DNA of 64,000 nt from Acinetobacter sp. TGL-Y2 (GCF_001612555.1 NZ_CP015110.1:1488001-1552000); one strand, 5' to 3'; positions 9,524 to 18,289 are shown, numbered from the stretch's first letter. Numbers and translations: made by a program. The notes: generated by a model from the letters alone, not told the origin.

Positions 9524-12013
9524 ATGGGTGGAATATTTGGAAGTACAACGGTCAGTACGTCTGATAAACGTATTAACTCGATGCGAATTCAGCAGTCTGC
9601 GTATGGTCTGACACAGCCATTGGTTTATGGCAAGAATCGTGTGGCGGCCAATATGTTTTGGTATGGTGATTTCAAGTCTATTGCTCATACCACAACAACC
9701 AAATCTGGTGGTAAAGGGGGTAAAACTAAAACAAAGAACACAACATATACTTATTCTGCTTCATTGATGCTGGGTCTATGTGAAAATAAAATCAAGGATA
9801 TTGGCATTGTGTGGCGTGACAAAGAGCAACTTATCACAAAAACTGAGGGTGGTGTCCAGCTCGATCCAATTCATCAAATTGGTTTCGAACTCTTTGATGG
9901 AGAACAAAATCCTGTATGGGGATATTTAACTTCATATCATCCAAATCAAGCAGTCCATTATCCATTTCTTGGTTATGTAGCATGTGCTAACTATGATTTG
10001 GGTGGTAGTGCAAGCTTATCGAATCATAATTTTGAAGTGATTAGTGATATTACATTTTCAGATACGATTCATGATGCCAATCCAGCTGACGTAATTGAAG
10101 ACCTCATTACCAATCCACGTTACGGTGCAGCACCTAGCCTAAATATGGCGGATTTATCTGAATTTCGAACTTATTGTGCAGCCACTAATTTGTTGATCAG
10201 TCCTGCTTTGACAGAACAGCGAGAAGCATTTGAAATCATCAATGAAATTGTGGAAGCGGTGAATTGTGCCGTGGTACCTAGTCCTGATGGATTTAAAATT
10301 CGCTCTTATGGTGACAGTGCGGTGACGGGCAATGGTGTAACTTTTGCACCTAACTTAGAGCCTGTTTATCACCTCACGGATGATGATTTCTTGGGTGAAG
10401 ATCAGCCTGTCCGTGTACGTCGAAGTCGTGATACAGATGCTTATAATCACTCTCAAATCGAATACGTGAATCGCTTTAACCAGTACAACACTGAAACGGT
10501 AGAGGCAAAAGACCAGGCGAATATTGAAATGTTTGGTTTGCGTACACAAGATCCAGTGAAGTTCGATTTTTTCTGCGAACCTAAAATTGCGCGTCATGCG
10601 GTGCAATTGCTGTTACAGCGAAAACTCTACGTTCGAAATGAATATGAGTTTGAATTGGGTTGGAAGTACTGCAGATTAGAACCTATGGACATTGTGACTA
10701 TCACAGATGAATCATTGGGTTTAGATCAGTTTCTTGTGCGGATTACGCGAGTTGAAGAAGATGAAGAGGGTGTACTTTCGATTACAGCTGAAGAGCTTGC
10801 AGTCGGATCTCGTTCTGCAGTGGAATACGACCTGCAATCATCAAACGGTTATCAAGGCGGGAATGAGGAATCAGGCAATGTCAATGCACCCGCAATCTTT
10901 GAACCTCCTTTGGAGTTAACGGAGGGAAAAAATCAAATTTGGGTAGCGGTATCGGGTGGAATCAATTGGGGCGGTTGTAATGTATGGGCCAGTATAGACA
11001 ATACTACTTATGAAATGATCGGTAGCATTTATGGTTCTGCTCGCTACGGTACATTAATTTCTGGGATAGATACTGATGACACTGCAATGCAAATTCAACT
11101 AAATACGACGAGTCAGATTTTTGGCGGGACATTGCAAGATGCTGAAGTCGATGCGACATTGTGTAAAGTTGGTGATGAGTATATCAATTACATCGATGCA
11201 ACTTTGGATGGTTCAGGTCGTTACACATTAAACGGCATGCTTCGTGGACGTTTTGATGATTCGAGTTCTCACAGTCCGGGTGAATCTTTTGTTCGTATTG
11301 ACCGTGCGCTCTTTAAGTATGATTTCAATGCAAATATGGTTGATAAGCAAATCTATTTGAAGTTCACCAGTTTTAATGGTCTTGAGCAAAGAGAAGAAAC
11401 TTTAGATGAAGTGACTGCATATAGTTACACCATCAATGGTGGTCGTCCTGCAGGTGTTAAAGGTTTGTCTCTGCAATCTGCATTTGAAGGGATGACTTTT
11501 AAAGTTCAATGGCAAAGTGCTGCTGGTGCTACAGGTTATATCGTTCAAATCATGTCTGGTGGTGTGTTACTGCGTGAAGTTGAAACAACAAACACGGATT
11601 ACAGTTACAGCATGGATGAAGCAAAAATAGACGGCATTCAGCGCGCTTATACAATTCGTGTGGCCAGTAAGAATGGGTTAATTGTCAGTACATTTGCTGA
11701 ACTAAATATAAGTAATCCAGTCCCGCCACAATTGCTTAATGTGTATACCTCAGCCACAGTTGATTCGATCACAGTCACATGGATACCGAGTGAAGTGCCT
11801 GATTTGAAAGATTACCAGGTGTGGATCAGTACCAGTGCGAACTTTGATCCTGATACTGCTGCAGCAAGTTGGACGGGTATAGAAAACGCTTGCACGATTA
11901 CTGGTTTGCAATCAACAACCACATATTATGTGCGTGTCACAGCGCGTGACGTGTGGAAACCAACTTCGTGGAATTATTCAGTACGAATCACACAAGCAAC
12001 CTCGGAAGCGTAA
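9524..12013 (+). CDS. Tail-tip / host-specificity protein (J-like, GTA gp15-like)
   Basis: 829 residues. The N terminus (~15-110) has the 'QPLVYGKNRVAANMFWYGDF' segment seen in phage tail proteins of the gp15/J group. The middle contains 'ADVIEDLITNPRYGA' and 'EIVEAVNCAVVPSPDGFKI', typical of the putative phage tail (Phage-tail_3) fold. The C-terminal ~180 residues form two fibronectin-III-like domains, the last from about 740 (VTWIPSEVPDLKDYQVWIS...TTTYYVRVTARD). It closes the tail module and likely forms the baseplate hub tip that contacts the receptor. Confidence 0.85.
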   Translation: MGGIFGSTTVSTSDKRINSMRIQQSAYGLTQPLVYGKNRVAANMFWYGDFKSIAHTTTTKSGGKGGKTKTKNTTYTYSASLMLGLCENKIKDIGIVWRDKEQLITKTEGGVQLDPIHQIGFELFDGEQNPVWGYLTSYHPNQAVHYPFLGYVACANYDLGGSASLSNHNFEVISDITFSDTIHDANPADVIEDLITNPRYGAAPSLNMADLSEFRTYCAATNLLISPALTEQREAFEIINEIVEAVNCAVVPSPDGFKIRSYGDSAVTGNGVTFAPNLEPVYHLTDDDFLGEDQPVRVRRSRDTDAYNHSQIEYVNRFNQYNTETVEAKDQANIEMFGLRTQDPVKFDFFCEPKIARHAVQLLLQRKLYVRNEYEFELGWKYCRLEPMDIVTITDESLGLDQFLVRITRVEEDEEGVLSITAEELAVGSRSAVEYDLQSSNGYQGGNEESGNVNAPAIFEPPLELTEGKNQIWVAVSGGINWGGCNVWASIDNTTYEMIGSIYGSARYGTLISGIDTDDTAMQIQLNTTSQIFGGTLQDAEVDATLCKVGDEYINYIDATLDGSGRYTLNGMLRGRFDDSSSHSPGESFVRIDRALFKYDFNANMVDKQIYLKFTSFNGLEQREETLDEVTAYSYTINGGRPAGVKGLSLQSAFEGMTFKVQWQSAAGATGYIVQIMSGGVLLREVETTNTDYSYSMDEAKIDGIQRAYTIRVASKNGLIVSTFAELNISNPVPPQLLNVYTSATVDSITVTWIPSEVPDLKDYQVWISTSANFDPDTAAASWTGIENACTITGLQSTTTYYVRVTARDVWKPTSWNYSVRITQATSEA

Positions 12014-12026
12014 ATCATTAACCATT

Positions 12027-12052
12027 AAAAGCACCCAACCGGGTGCTTTTTT
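12027..12052 (+). terminator. Terminator after tail module
   Basis: A 10-bp stem (aaaagcaccc/gggtgctttt) with loop AACC and a T tail separates the tail module from the lysis genes. Confidence 0.85.
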
Positions 12053-12076
12053 ATTACCAAAATTTAGGAGTGGTCT

Positions 12077-12448
12077 ATGAATGACCCATTAAGCATTAAA
12101 AGTCTTCCATGGCTTTTTAAAATCATAGCAGCAGTAGTGGGGGCAATCTTTGCACTTACCTTAAGTGGCGACATTGATACTGAAGGTCGAATTAAAATCA
12201 CTATAGGTGTGATTATGAAGTTCACATTTAGCGTAGCGATTAGTCTATACGGTGGCTCTGCATTTATTGAATATTATGATTGGCAGGTGTATTCACATAT
12301 GACGCAAGGTTTTGTGATGTTAATCTTTGCGATTTTTGGAATGTTGTTAATTGGCATCTGGTATCAAGCAATTCAATTGTTACGTGGTAAAACCATTGGC
12401 GAGTTAATCTTTGAGATTCGATCAGCTTTTAAAGCAATGTTTAAGTGA
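12077..12448 (+). CDS. Putative holin (three-helix membrane protein)
   Basis: 123 residues with three predicted membrane segments (~11-29, ~45-62, ~77-100) and a charged C-terminal tail. It lies immediately upstream of the endolysin with coupled stop and start (TGA followed directly by GTG). AGGAGTGG before the ATG is a good ribosome site. The holin call is by size, topology and position rather than a motif; an antiholin or other lysis accessory protein remains possible. Confidence 0.65.
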   Translation: MNDPLSIKSLPWLFKIIAAVVGAIFALTLSGDIDTEGRIKITIGVIMKFTFSVAISLYGGSAFIEYYDWQVYSHMTQGFVMLIFAIFGMLLIGIWYQAIQLLRGKTIGELIFEIRSAFKAMFK

Positions 12449-12457
12449 GTGCATAAC

Positions 12458-13042
12458 ATGAAACAGATATTTGATTTTTTAAGAAAGATCAGTGGTGGTT
12501 CACTCACCCAGAAACAAGTTGATGCTGCGGATAAATTGATTGCGACTGCGTATGACGATGTAACCGAAATGTTCGGCATTGCTATTGATGTAATGAGCAC
12601 AAGCCCTAGTGGTGTTGACCTGATCTGCAATTTTGAAGGAAAGCGACTCATTGCCTATGATGATGGTGTAGGCGTATGGACCATTGGTTTTGGTACAACG
12701 ATTTATCCAAACGGCATTAAAGTCAAAAAAGGGGATACTTGCACTGAATCACAAGCCAAAGCCTACATGGCCAACGATTTAAAGAAGTTTGAAAGTACGG
12801 TCAATGATGTCGTTAAAGTTCCGATCAATCAAAATCAGTTTGATGCATTGTTATCACTGGCATACAATATCGGCTCTACCGCATTTAAAAATTCCACCTT
12901 AGTCAAAAAACTGAATGCTGGTGATATTCTTGGAGCAGCAGATCAGTTTAATGTTTGGGTGAATGCCGGCGGTAAGCGTATGCAGGGGCTTGTTAAGCGA
13001 CGAAAAGCAGAAAAAGAATTATTTAAAAAGCCCTCTAAGTGA
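12458..13042 (+). CDS. Endolysin, GH24 lysozyme (T4/P21-type)
   Basis: About 194 residues from the ATG at 12458; a GTG nine bases upstream (12449) abuts the holin stop and is an alternative. The catalytic E-8x-D-5x-T pattern is visible, counted from the GTG start: E63 in 'CNFEG', D72 in 'AYDDG', T78 in 'VWTIGFGTT'. An N-terminal extension of ~50 residues precedes the lysozyme domain and is not an obvious signal-arrest-release anchor. The last codons (PSK-stop) lie inside the following terminator stem. Confidence 0.92.
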   Translation: MKQIFDFLRKISGGSLTQKQVDAADKLIATAYDDVTEMFGIAIDVMSTSPSGVDLICNFEGKRLIAYDDGVGVWTIGFGTTIYPNGIKVKKGDTCTESQAKAYMANDLKKFESTVNDVVKVPINQNQFDALLSLAYNIGSTAFKNSTLVKKLNAGDILGAADQFNVWVNAGGKRMQGLVKRRKAEKELFKKPSK

Positions 13043-13047
13043 GGGCT
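13029..13047 (+). terminator. Terminator overlapping endolysin stop codon (copy 1 of a repeat)
   Basis: A 7-bp stem (agccctc/gagggct) with loop TAAGT. The endolysin stop is inside the structure. The same 20 bases recur at 15312-15331 at the end of the spanin-like gene. Confidence 0.7.
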
Positions 13048-13052
13048 GTATT

Positions 13053-14255
13053 TTATTTACGAGAAAACTGTATGATTTCAGCTGATTTTAATTTTGATGG
13101 AGAATTATCCAATTTAACAATTTTATCAGCATTAGACCTCATATTAATCATTTGACCAAAATCATCATTAAGATAACCTTTAGGTAACCCTGATATTAAT
13201 TCCAAATGCTTCTTGAGACCGAATTTTTCAATAATATTAGCTTTATCAAATCCGCCTTGTTCAAGCAGCATTTTGATCATATTCATAAGTAAATTCGGCT
13301 CTTCTGCGACAGTATCAATATCATAGGGTTCTGATTTGGTATATCCGCGATAGCGGTAACTTCGCCAGAGCTTAGAAGATTGATCATCAGAAATAATGTT
13401 TAATGTTTTAGCTTTATAGATCATCGCAGCTAACGAAATTCCCCAACGCTTTTTTAATAGCATTAGAGATTCTAGGGAAACACGGTTTCTTGTTTCTGCA
13501 ATGAATGCACTAGTCGGGAATAAAAAACAATTAGCAAAATAATGAGCTTGTTCTTCAAGCTTATCAAACCAATTTTTCTTATCCTCCTCTGTTAGGTATT
13601 TATGCATAACGATATGCCCTAACTCATGCGCTAAATCAAATCGCCCTCGAAAGAAATTTTGCTTATCTGCTGCAATAAATATATAAGGTCTATCATTTAT
13701 CCAAGCAGATGTGCCATCCATTTCATCATAACCGATTTCAAATCTTGTAACTACGATACCCGCACGCTCGACACGTTTCATCAAGTTTGGAATTGGAGAA
13801 ACACCTAATCCCCATTGATTACGTAAATTTTCAGCTAATAACTGAATTTTTCCTTCAGTTAATGATAAAGATTCCTCTCTAGTTAGAGAGGGGATCAAAT
13901 CAACTTTAGGGAAGGAAATCCATTCATCAGCAATTGATTGAATTTCAGCTAAATTCAATAGCATTGAGTTAGATCTAAAACAAGGGGCTTTAAGTACTCG
14001 CTTTTTTGCACGATTTAAAAATAAAGGATTGCCAAAATTAGGAACTTCGCGGGTAAACCAGTGCACAGGAATGCCAAAAGCTTCAGATATACTGATTAAT
14101 ACTTCTGGTTGTGGACTGTGTGTACCATCTTCCCATTTAGTAACTGTGGATGGTGCTACATCAATCATTGTTGCCAAAGCAGTTTTACTTAAGTCATCGT
14201 ACATTTGACGGGCAAGTTTCAACCTATTTGGCTCGAACTTATCTATACCCAACAT
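13053..14255 (-). CDS. XRE-type HTH / ImmA-IrrE family metallopeptidase
   Basis: About 400 residues. The start at 14255 is chosen because GGAGGT lies 7 bases upstream; a longer frame to 14315 would overlap the upstream gene. Residues ~1-65 form an XRE helix-turn-helix (KTALATMIDVAPSTVTKWEDGTHSPQPEVL). The zinc motif HELGH is at 210-214, followed by a longer C-terminal domain (COG2856-like). In Bacillus ICEBs1 ImmA cleaves a repressor, and in Deinococcus IrrE controls DNA-damage responses. Fusions with XRE are common in mobile elements. It sits 19 bases downstream of an unknown 228-residue gene, probably in one operon, convergent to the endolysin. Confidence 0.85.
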   Translation of the reverse strand: MLGIDKFEPNRLKLARQMYDDLSKTALATMIDVAPSTVTKWEDGTHSPQPEVLISISEAFGIPVHWFTREVPNFGNPLFLNRAKKRVLKAPCFRSNSMLLNLAEIQSIADEWISFPKVDLIPSLTREESLSLTEGKIQLLAENLRNQWGLGVSPIPNLMKRVERAGIVVTRFEIGYDEMDGTSAWINDRPYIFIAADKQNFFRGRFDLAHELGHIVMHKYLTEEDKKNWFDKLEEQAHYFANCFLFPTSAFIAETRNRVSLESLMLLKKRWGISLAAMIYKAKTLNIISDDQSSKLWRSYRYRGYTKSEPYDIDTVAEEPNLLMNMIKMLLEQGGFDKANIIEKFGLKKHLELISGLPKGYLNDDFGQMINMRSNADKIVKLDNSPSKLKSAEIIQFSRK

Positions 14256-14274
14256 TATCTGTACCTCCAATTTT

Positions 14275-14961
14275 TTACTCACCTGAAGCGCGGGAGCTAA
14301 TGTCAGCCTGTTCAAGGCGCTTCTTGATTGCTAGTATAGGTTCTTCCGCCACATCAGTCATCGGCTCAGATGCAGATTTTTTAAGTTCATCTAAACTAAA
14401 ACTAAGAATAGGTCTATTTTCAATAGGGTGCGGAACGATAAAATCTAGATCTAGCAATTCAAAATCAGATTTCCAATAACCAGTTACACATACAAAAAGT
14501 AAATCATCAAGTTCGACACTCTCATCTAAGATAGCTTTCGCCAAAAGATCTCTCTGACTTTCTTTGATTAACCCAATATTTGATCGGGATTGTTCTAAGT
14601 AAAATTTAGCATTTTTGGTATTAATAGAATCCCTTCGCATGATTACTATATGACACGACGGTGTAATCATTTGAACAAATTGATGTCCTTTGGGTTTTGT
14701 ATCTTGAACGACAGCATTGTGCCCAGATTCGGTAGCACTGGCCAAGAGTGCATCCATTAATAAGCCAGGTTCATATTTTGCACTTTCTTGACGCGCAAGT
14801 TCGGGTGAATGATAAATTTCTTGTACAAAATTATCTTTTTCTAATAATCTGTTTTTAATAGAAAAAACTAAACCGTCGAGAAAATTATTGCCAAATTCAT
14901 GCGCAATTCGACTAAGAATGTGTGGGCGTAGTTCGTTTATATCCATAGTTATGCAGCTCAT
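14275..14961 (-). CDS. Unrecognised protein paired with XRE/ImmA-IrrE gene
   Basis: 228 residues, mostly soluble and mixed alpha/beta. An ATG five codons in (14946) is an alternative start; neither has a strong ribosome site. The N-terminal third is helical (ELRPHILSRIAHEFGNNFLDGLVFSIKNRLLE). A central beta-rich part holds 'HQFVQMITPSCHIVIMRRDS', and a later part 'LDDLLFVCVTGYWKSDFELLDLDFIVPHP' could be a nuclease-like or ligand-binding core, but no catalytic motif is certain. The C terminus is Ser/Glu/Ala rich and could be a protease target. First gene of the two-gene operon; may be substrate, toxin or partner of the metallopeptidase (inference). Confidence 0.7.
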   Translation of the reverse strand: MSCITMDINELRPHILSRIAHEFGNNFLDGLVFSIKNRLLEKDNFVQEIYHSPELARQESAKYEPGLLMDALLASATESGHNAVVQDTKPKGHQFVQMITPSCHIVIMRRDSINTKNAKFYLEQSRSNIGLIKESQRDLLAKAILDESVELDDLLFVCVTGYWKSDFELLDLDFIVPHPIENRPILSFSLDELKKSASEPMTDVAEEPILAIKKRLEQADISSRASGE

Positions 14962-15086
14962 ATGACTTTGTCAAAATGTATCATATTTATTTCGTATCAT
15001 GTATGTTTTTTAATTAAATTTAATTTTTTGAATGGTTTTGTTGTAAATCAACCATTAATTAAGTGTTTTATACCAAATTGAGAACT

Positions 15087-15326
15087 ATGAGAAACCATTT
15101 TAATGGTGGGTATTTTTTGAAATTGATGACTATGGGTTGCAACAGCTCAACTCAATTATCACCAACGGTTCCGAGTAATTTAATGCAGCCTACAGCCAAG
15201 TTGCAGAAATTGGAAACAGGAGAGGGTAAATCTATCTTGCCTTGGGCCATTGATACTGTGGCCAAATACAACCAGTGCTCGGCTCAGGTTGATGCGTTTA
15301 TTGAATTAAATAAGCCCTCTAAGTGA
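15087..15326 (+). CDS. Rz1-like outer spanin remnant (LysC-like), possibly 5'-damaged
   Basis: 79 residues from the ATG at 15087; an in-frame GTG at 15063 is an alternative. A 'MTMGC' could be a poor lipobox, followed by Ser/Thr/Pro-rich sequence and 'GKSILPWAIDTVAKYNQCSAQ', which resembles the C-terminal part of Rz1/LysC-type spanins of Acinetobacter prophages. The N terminus is less hydrophobic than a normal lipoprotein signal and no complete Rz gene lies upstream. The gene may have been damaged when the XRE/ImmA cassette entered. A short open stretch in another frame (about 15,110-15,180) could be the tail of the lost Rz. Function is inferred from position and weak similarity. Confidence 0.5.
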   Translation: MRNHFNGGYFLKLMTMGCNSSTQLSPTVPSNLMQPTAKLQKLETGEGKSILPWAIDTVAKYNQCSAQVDAFIELNKPSK

Positions 15327-15333
15327 GGGCTTA
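15311..15333. terminator. Terminator, copy 2 of the 20-bp repeat
   Basis: The same hairpin as at 13029 (agccctc/gagggct, loop TAAGT) again contains the end of a coding region reading PSK-stop. The stem is extended here by TAA/TTA to 10 bp. Confidence 0.7.
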
Positions 15334-15385
15334 TTCGTATAATGCCCATTATGTTAAATAGACATAGAAATAGTGAACTTATCCA

Positions 15386-16486
15386 CTATTTCCAATCTAT
15401 ACGCTTGTCCAAGAAAGCATGTTGAGCATTTAACTTAGGTTCATTTTGTAGCTTTTCAAAGTATTCAAGTTTTTGATCATCCTCTATATCAAAACGCTTC
15501 ATCCATGCTTCAGCTCGATATCCTGTAATTAACGGAGCTTCGGGATTATCTTGATTGCCTCGATGTAAACTTCCAATTTTTTCAACACGCAAAGGCTTTA
15601 ATATTCTATTTAACAGTACATATGGAGCAGGTAAGGGATCCTCTTCAACCGAACCACTTAAGGGTAATGTTCCTGACTGAAATACAACGCCATTGCCGTA
15701 ATCGTATCCAACAAACCAATTCATCGGAAGCTCGCTGTTTAATATTTCCTTTTCCTTGATTTTATTAAACCACTCATAGTTAATTGCTGTAAGCCAACTT
15801 ACTGTTTTTATTCCATTAATTAAATTATTGGATTCTTTAGTAGGACTCCCGACATCCATTGCCCACCATTTCCGAGAGAAAAAGGCTTCTGTTGGTTCAT
15901 TTTTATCTTCTCTAATTTGAGAAATAATACAGGCATAGCCAGCATAACCATGATTCGCTTTTAGGCGTTGAGCACACTTAATAAACAACTCAATAAAGAG
16001 CTTTGAGTTTTCTTCAACCCATACGATAGGCATCGAAAAAGTTAGACTGCTCTGATATATGCCCATTTCAGATCGCCACTTACTAACTCCTCCAACAGCA
16101 AATTCCCAAGCCCCCGTTGCAAATTTCTCTTTACCACTGGTATACAAAAAATAAAAAGCTTTCATTGGGCTATAATTTTTTAAGCTATCTCGTATAGGTT
16201 TAGCCTTATTGAAGGCTAAATTTTCACTTTCTCCTTTTGGTGGTTCATCTTGCCAAAGCCAAGTTAGATGATCTTTAGCAATCTCACTGTAATCATCAAA
16301 ACACTTGGCAATCATTTCACGCATTTCGTCGCTATAGCCTTCTTTAAAGTACAAAACAGCACGAATTGCAGGAATAGCCCCTACATAATCTTCAGGACCT
16401 CCTTTAGCAAAAAGTCCTCCACCTGTTGCACCTTCTTCTTGCTTCTCTGCCCAAAGTTTATATTCTTCTTCTGTCTTTAAATGCAT
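15386..16486 (-). CDS. DUF3396-type T6SS immunity protein (TsiV-like)
   Basis: 366 residues from the ATG at 16486, chosen because AAAGGA lies 8 bases upstream; an upstream TTG (16504) would overlap the nuclease gene. It resembles DUF3396/type VI immunity proteins ('AIRAVLYFKEGYSDEMREMIAKCFDDY', 'WRSEMGIYQSSLTFSMPIVWVEE', 'AGYACIISQIRED'). Proteins of this family are immunity partners of VRR-Nuc T6SS effectors. It follows such a nuclease by 11 bases, so it probably protects the lysogen and its kin from that toxin. No signal peptide is seen, consistent with cytoplasmic neutralisation of a DNase. Confidence 0.8.
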   Translation of the reverse strand: MHLKTEEEYKLWAEKQEEGATGGGLFAKGGPEDYVGAIPAIRAVLYFKEGYSDEMREMIAKCFDDYSEIAKDHLTWLWQDEPPKGESENLAFNKAKPIRDSLKNYSPMKAFYFLYTSGKEKFATGAWEFAVGGVSKWRSEMGIYQSSLTFSMPIVWVEENSKLFIELFIKCAQRLKANHGYAGYACIISQIREDKNEPTEAFFSRKWWAMDVGSPTKESNNLINGIKTVSWLTAINYEWFNKIKEKEILNSELPMNWFVGYDYGNGVVFQSGTLPLSGSVEEDPLPAPYVLLNRILKPLRVEKIGSLHRGNQDNPEAPLITGYRAEAWMKRFDIEDDQKLEYFEKLQNEPKLNAQHAFLDKRIDWK

Positions 16487-16497
16487 ACAATTTTCCT

Positions 16498-17235
16498 TTA
16501 CCAAGCTGGGCTAGGTGATGGTTTTGGAGATGGAAATTTAGGAAGTTTAGGCAATTTTCCTTTTCTTAATTGAAGCGCAGCAGCAATAACTCCAGCCGCC
16601 CAAGTGGCATATTCTAAAACAGTCGATGTTTTGCCTTTATCATCATCACTACCACAATCACATTCATCAGGATCTAGCCTTTTAACCTTACTTTTGTCTC
16701 CTGCTATGATTGGGTAATCTGTTTCCTGACCATGGCTAATTTTATCCTTAAATTTTATTTCGACAATTTGTTTAATATTATCTTGTGTGGGCGGTTTATT
16801 TGGATCTTTGACAATCACTACATCAGGACGACGCACCATACCTTGCCCAGCTTCAAAAGAGTAACCCTTTTCTTCTTCCCAATGCTTTTTAATCCATCCT
16901 GGAAGATAAGGATGGACCTTAGTAATAATTCCCTTATCCATGATTGGCGCAGGAGGATTACGATGCATATCATAATTTACTTCCGCTTTATAGGGACTTT
17001 GGTGATTCAAAAATTTATCAAGTTCTCCTAAGCGTTCAGAGACACAAGATTGGTGTTGATCACGATTTCCACTTTTCCCTTTATTGGGATTAACATTGCA
17101 ATAGCAAATTGCTTTACAAATAACTTTTTTATCTTGTGGGTCGAGTTGGTCACTTCCAATGGCAACCACTTTAATTGTCTGTAGTTGAACTGGCGCAGTT
17201 TTTAATGTTCCTTGAGGTTTTCCTTGGTCAGCCAT
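16498..17235 (-). CDS. VRR-Nuc type VI secretion nuclease effector (TseV-like)
   Basis: 245 residues. The VRR-Nuc (PD-(D/E)xK) core is visible: 'VRRPDVVIV' with D138 and 'QIVEIKFKD' with E159 and K161. Members are structure-specific DNases, and some are injected by T6SS to kill competitors. The N terminus has Cys residues (CKAICYCN at 40-47) that may bind metal. After the nuclease core an acidic 'DPDECDCGSDDD' is followed by a hydrophobic segment (~209-222) and a Lys/Pro-rich tail. The start overlaps the PAAR gene by 8 bases, so the two are co-translated. The toxin call is from family plus PAAR/immunity context. Confidence 0.83.
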   Translation of the reverse strand: MADQGKPQGTLKTAPVQLQTIKVVAIGSDQLDPQDKKVICKAICYCNVNPNKGKSGNRDQHQSCVSERLGELDKFLNHQSPYKAEVNYDMHRNPPAPIMDKGIITKVHPYLPGWIKKHWEEEKGYSFEAGQGMVRRPDVVIVKDPNKPPTQDNIKQIVEIKFKDKISHGQETDYPIIAGDKSKVKRLDPDECDCGSDDDKGKTSTVLEYATWAAGVIAAALQLRKGKLPKLPKFPSPKPSPSPAW

Positions 17236-17758
17236 TATCTAATTCATCCACTAGGTTTAAGTGAATATCTTCTTCTGATGGCGTGTAAATCCAATCAGTA
17301 AAGCCCTGATCATCACTTGCATACATGGTGCTTGTTCCATCACCTAAAGTGACACGTACTCGACGATTTACAATCGGTTCCCCTGTATTTTGATCGACCA
17401 ATTGAAAACGACCTCCATGTTCTACAGGTGGAGGAATTGTTTCTTCGTCTTCATCATTTGGATTACCAATTAATTGAGAACCAAAAGGAGAACTAGGTTC
17501 AACGACAACCAGAAAAGAACTAGGAAGCAAAGAAGCTCCACAAGCTGTTTTCATGGTTGCTAGTGCAACAGCATTACCATCAGGGAGCGTAAAATTATCA
17601 GCTCCTTCTGAAATAGGAAAAATGCCTTTACATTTAGGGCAAGAAACCATGTAGCCTTTAGCTGCCATGCCTATTCCATTAACTGATATAGAGGGGTGTC
17701 CTTGAAGTACGACTCCACCATGATCTGTTTTACAGCCTTGAACAATTACGGCTTTCAT
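17228..17758 (-). CDS. PAAR-domain T6SS spike tip with transthyretin-like extension
   Basis: 176 residues. Residues 1-82 match a PAAR protein (GCKTDHGG..., 'CPKCKG', 'CGASLLPSS'), which caps the VgrG spike and carries effectors. After an acidic linker (~99-110), residues ~113-172 form a small beta domain ('GRFQLVDQNTGEPIVNRRVRVTLGDGTSTMYASDDQGFTDWIY') like the transthyretin/Ig-type adaptors on VgrG and PAAR proteins. It probably docks the nuclease encoded next. AAAGGT upstream of the ATG is the ribosome site. First gene of the three-gene cassette; no VgrG or T6SS core genes are in the window. Confidence 0.85.
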   Translation of the reverse strand: MKAVIVQGCKTDHGGVVLQGHPSISVNGIGMAAKGYMVSCPKCKGIFPISEGADNFTLPDGNAVALATMKTACGASLLPSSFLVVVEPSSPFGSQLIGNPNDEDEETIPPPVEHGGRFQLVDQNTGEPIVNRRVRVTLGDGTSTMYASDDQGFTDWIYTPSEEDIHLNLVDELDNG

Positions 17759-17925
17759 TCAATACCTTTTATTCTTATGAAAATGATTAGAAGATGAAGT
17801 CTCATATTAAATTAAAAGTATTCTAAAAGTTAATTTTTTGTTTAGTTTCTCTAAAATTAACATAATACACCTTATGCGAAATCCTCGATTTATTTTAAAA
17901 TAAATCATATGTTTAACTGTTTTAT

Positions 17926-17956
17926 AAAAGCCCAATCAATCTCGATTGGGCTTTTT
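17926..17956. terminator. Bidirectional terminator upstream of PAAR gene
   Basis: A 12-bp stem (aaaagcccaatc/gattgggctttt) with a 6-base loop and T tails in both directions. It separates the T6SS cassette from the small gene at 18,044. Confidence 0.75.
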
Positions 17957-18043
17957 ACATGAAGTATGGAGTTTCATGCATAATATTTGTTCATATTGAA
18001 GTAATTTTGTTTAATTAAATTTAACTCTTAGGTCGAGAGTTGA

Positions 18044-18289
18044 TTAATCCCCAATTGTCCCCAACACAGGAATCATTCTAGGCCCTGCCATTCTTGCCTT
18101 ACCTACAATCTCAACCAATTCATCATAAGTTAAATTAAAAGAGTCTTCGCTATCAAAAATATAAACAACATTTTTATCTTTAAGCTCATCTGGAGTTTCT
18201 GGTATGAAACGAGCAGGGATTAATTGTTGTGTTAATTTTCCATCAGTTAATGTTGGTATGTTTTTAATATTGCCGTCAAATTTTTGCAT
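18044..18289 (-). CDS. Small hypothetical protein
   Basis: 81 residues, soluble, no cysteines, slightly acidic; ends in a Gly/Pro-rich stretch (MAGPRMIPVLGTIGD). AGGAAG lies 9 bases before the ATG. No family is recognised. It stands alone between a terminator and the small plus-strand gene next to the integrase. Accessory phage gene by position only. Confidence 0.5.
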   Translation of the reverse strand: MQKFDGNIKNIPTLTDGKLTQQLIPARFIPETPDELKDKNVVYIFDSEDSFNLTYDELVEIVGKARMAGPRMIPVLGTIGD

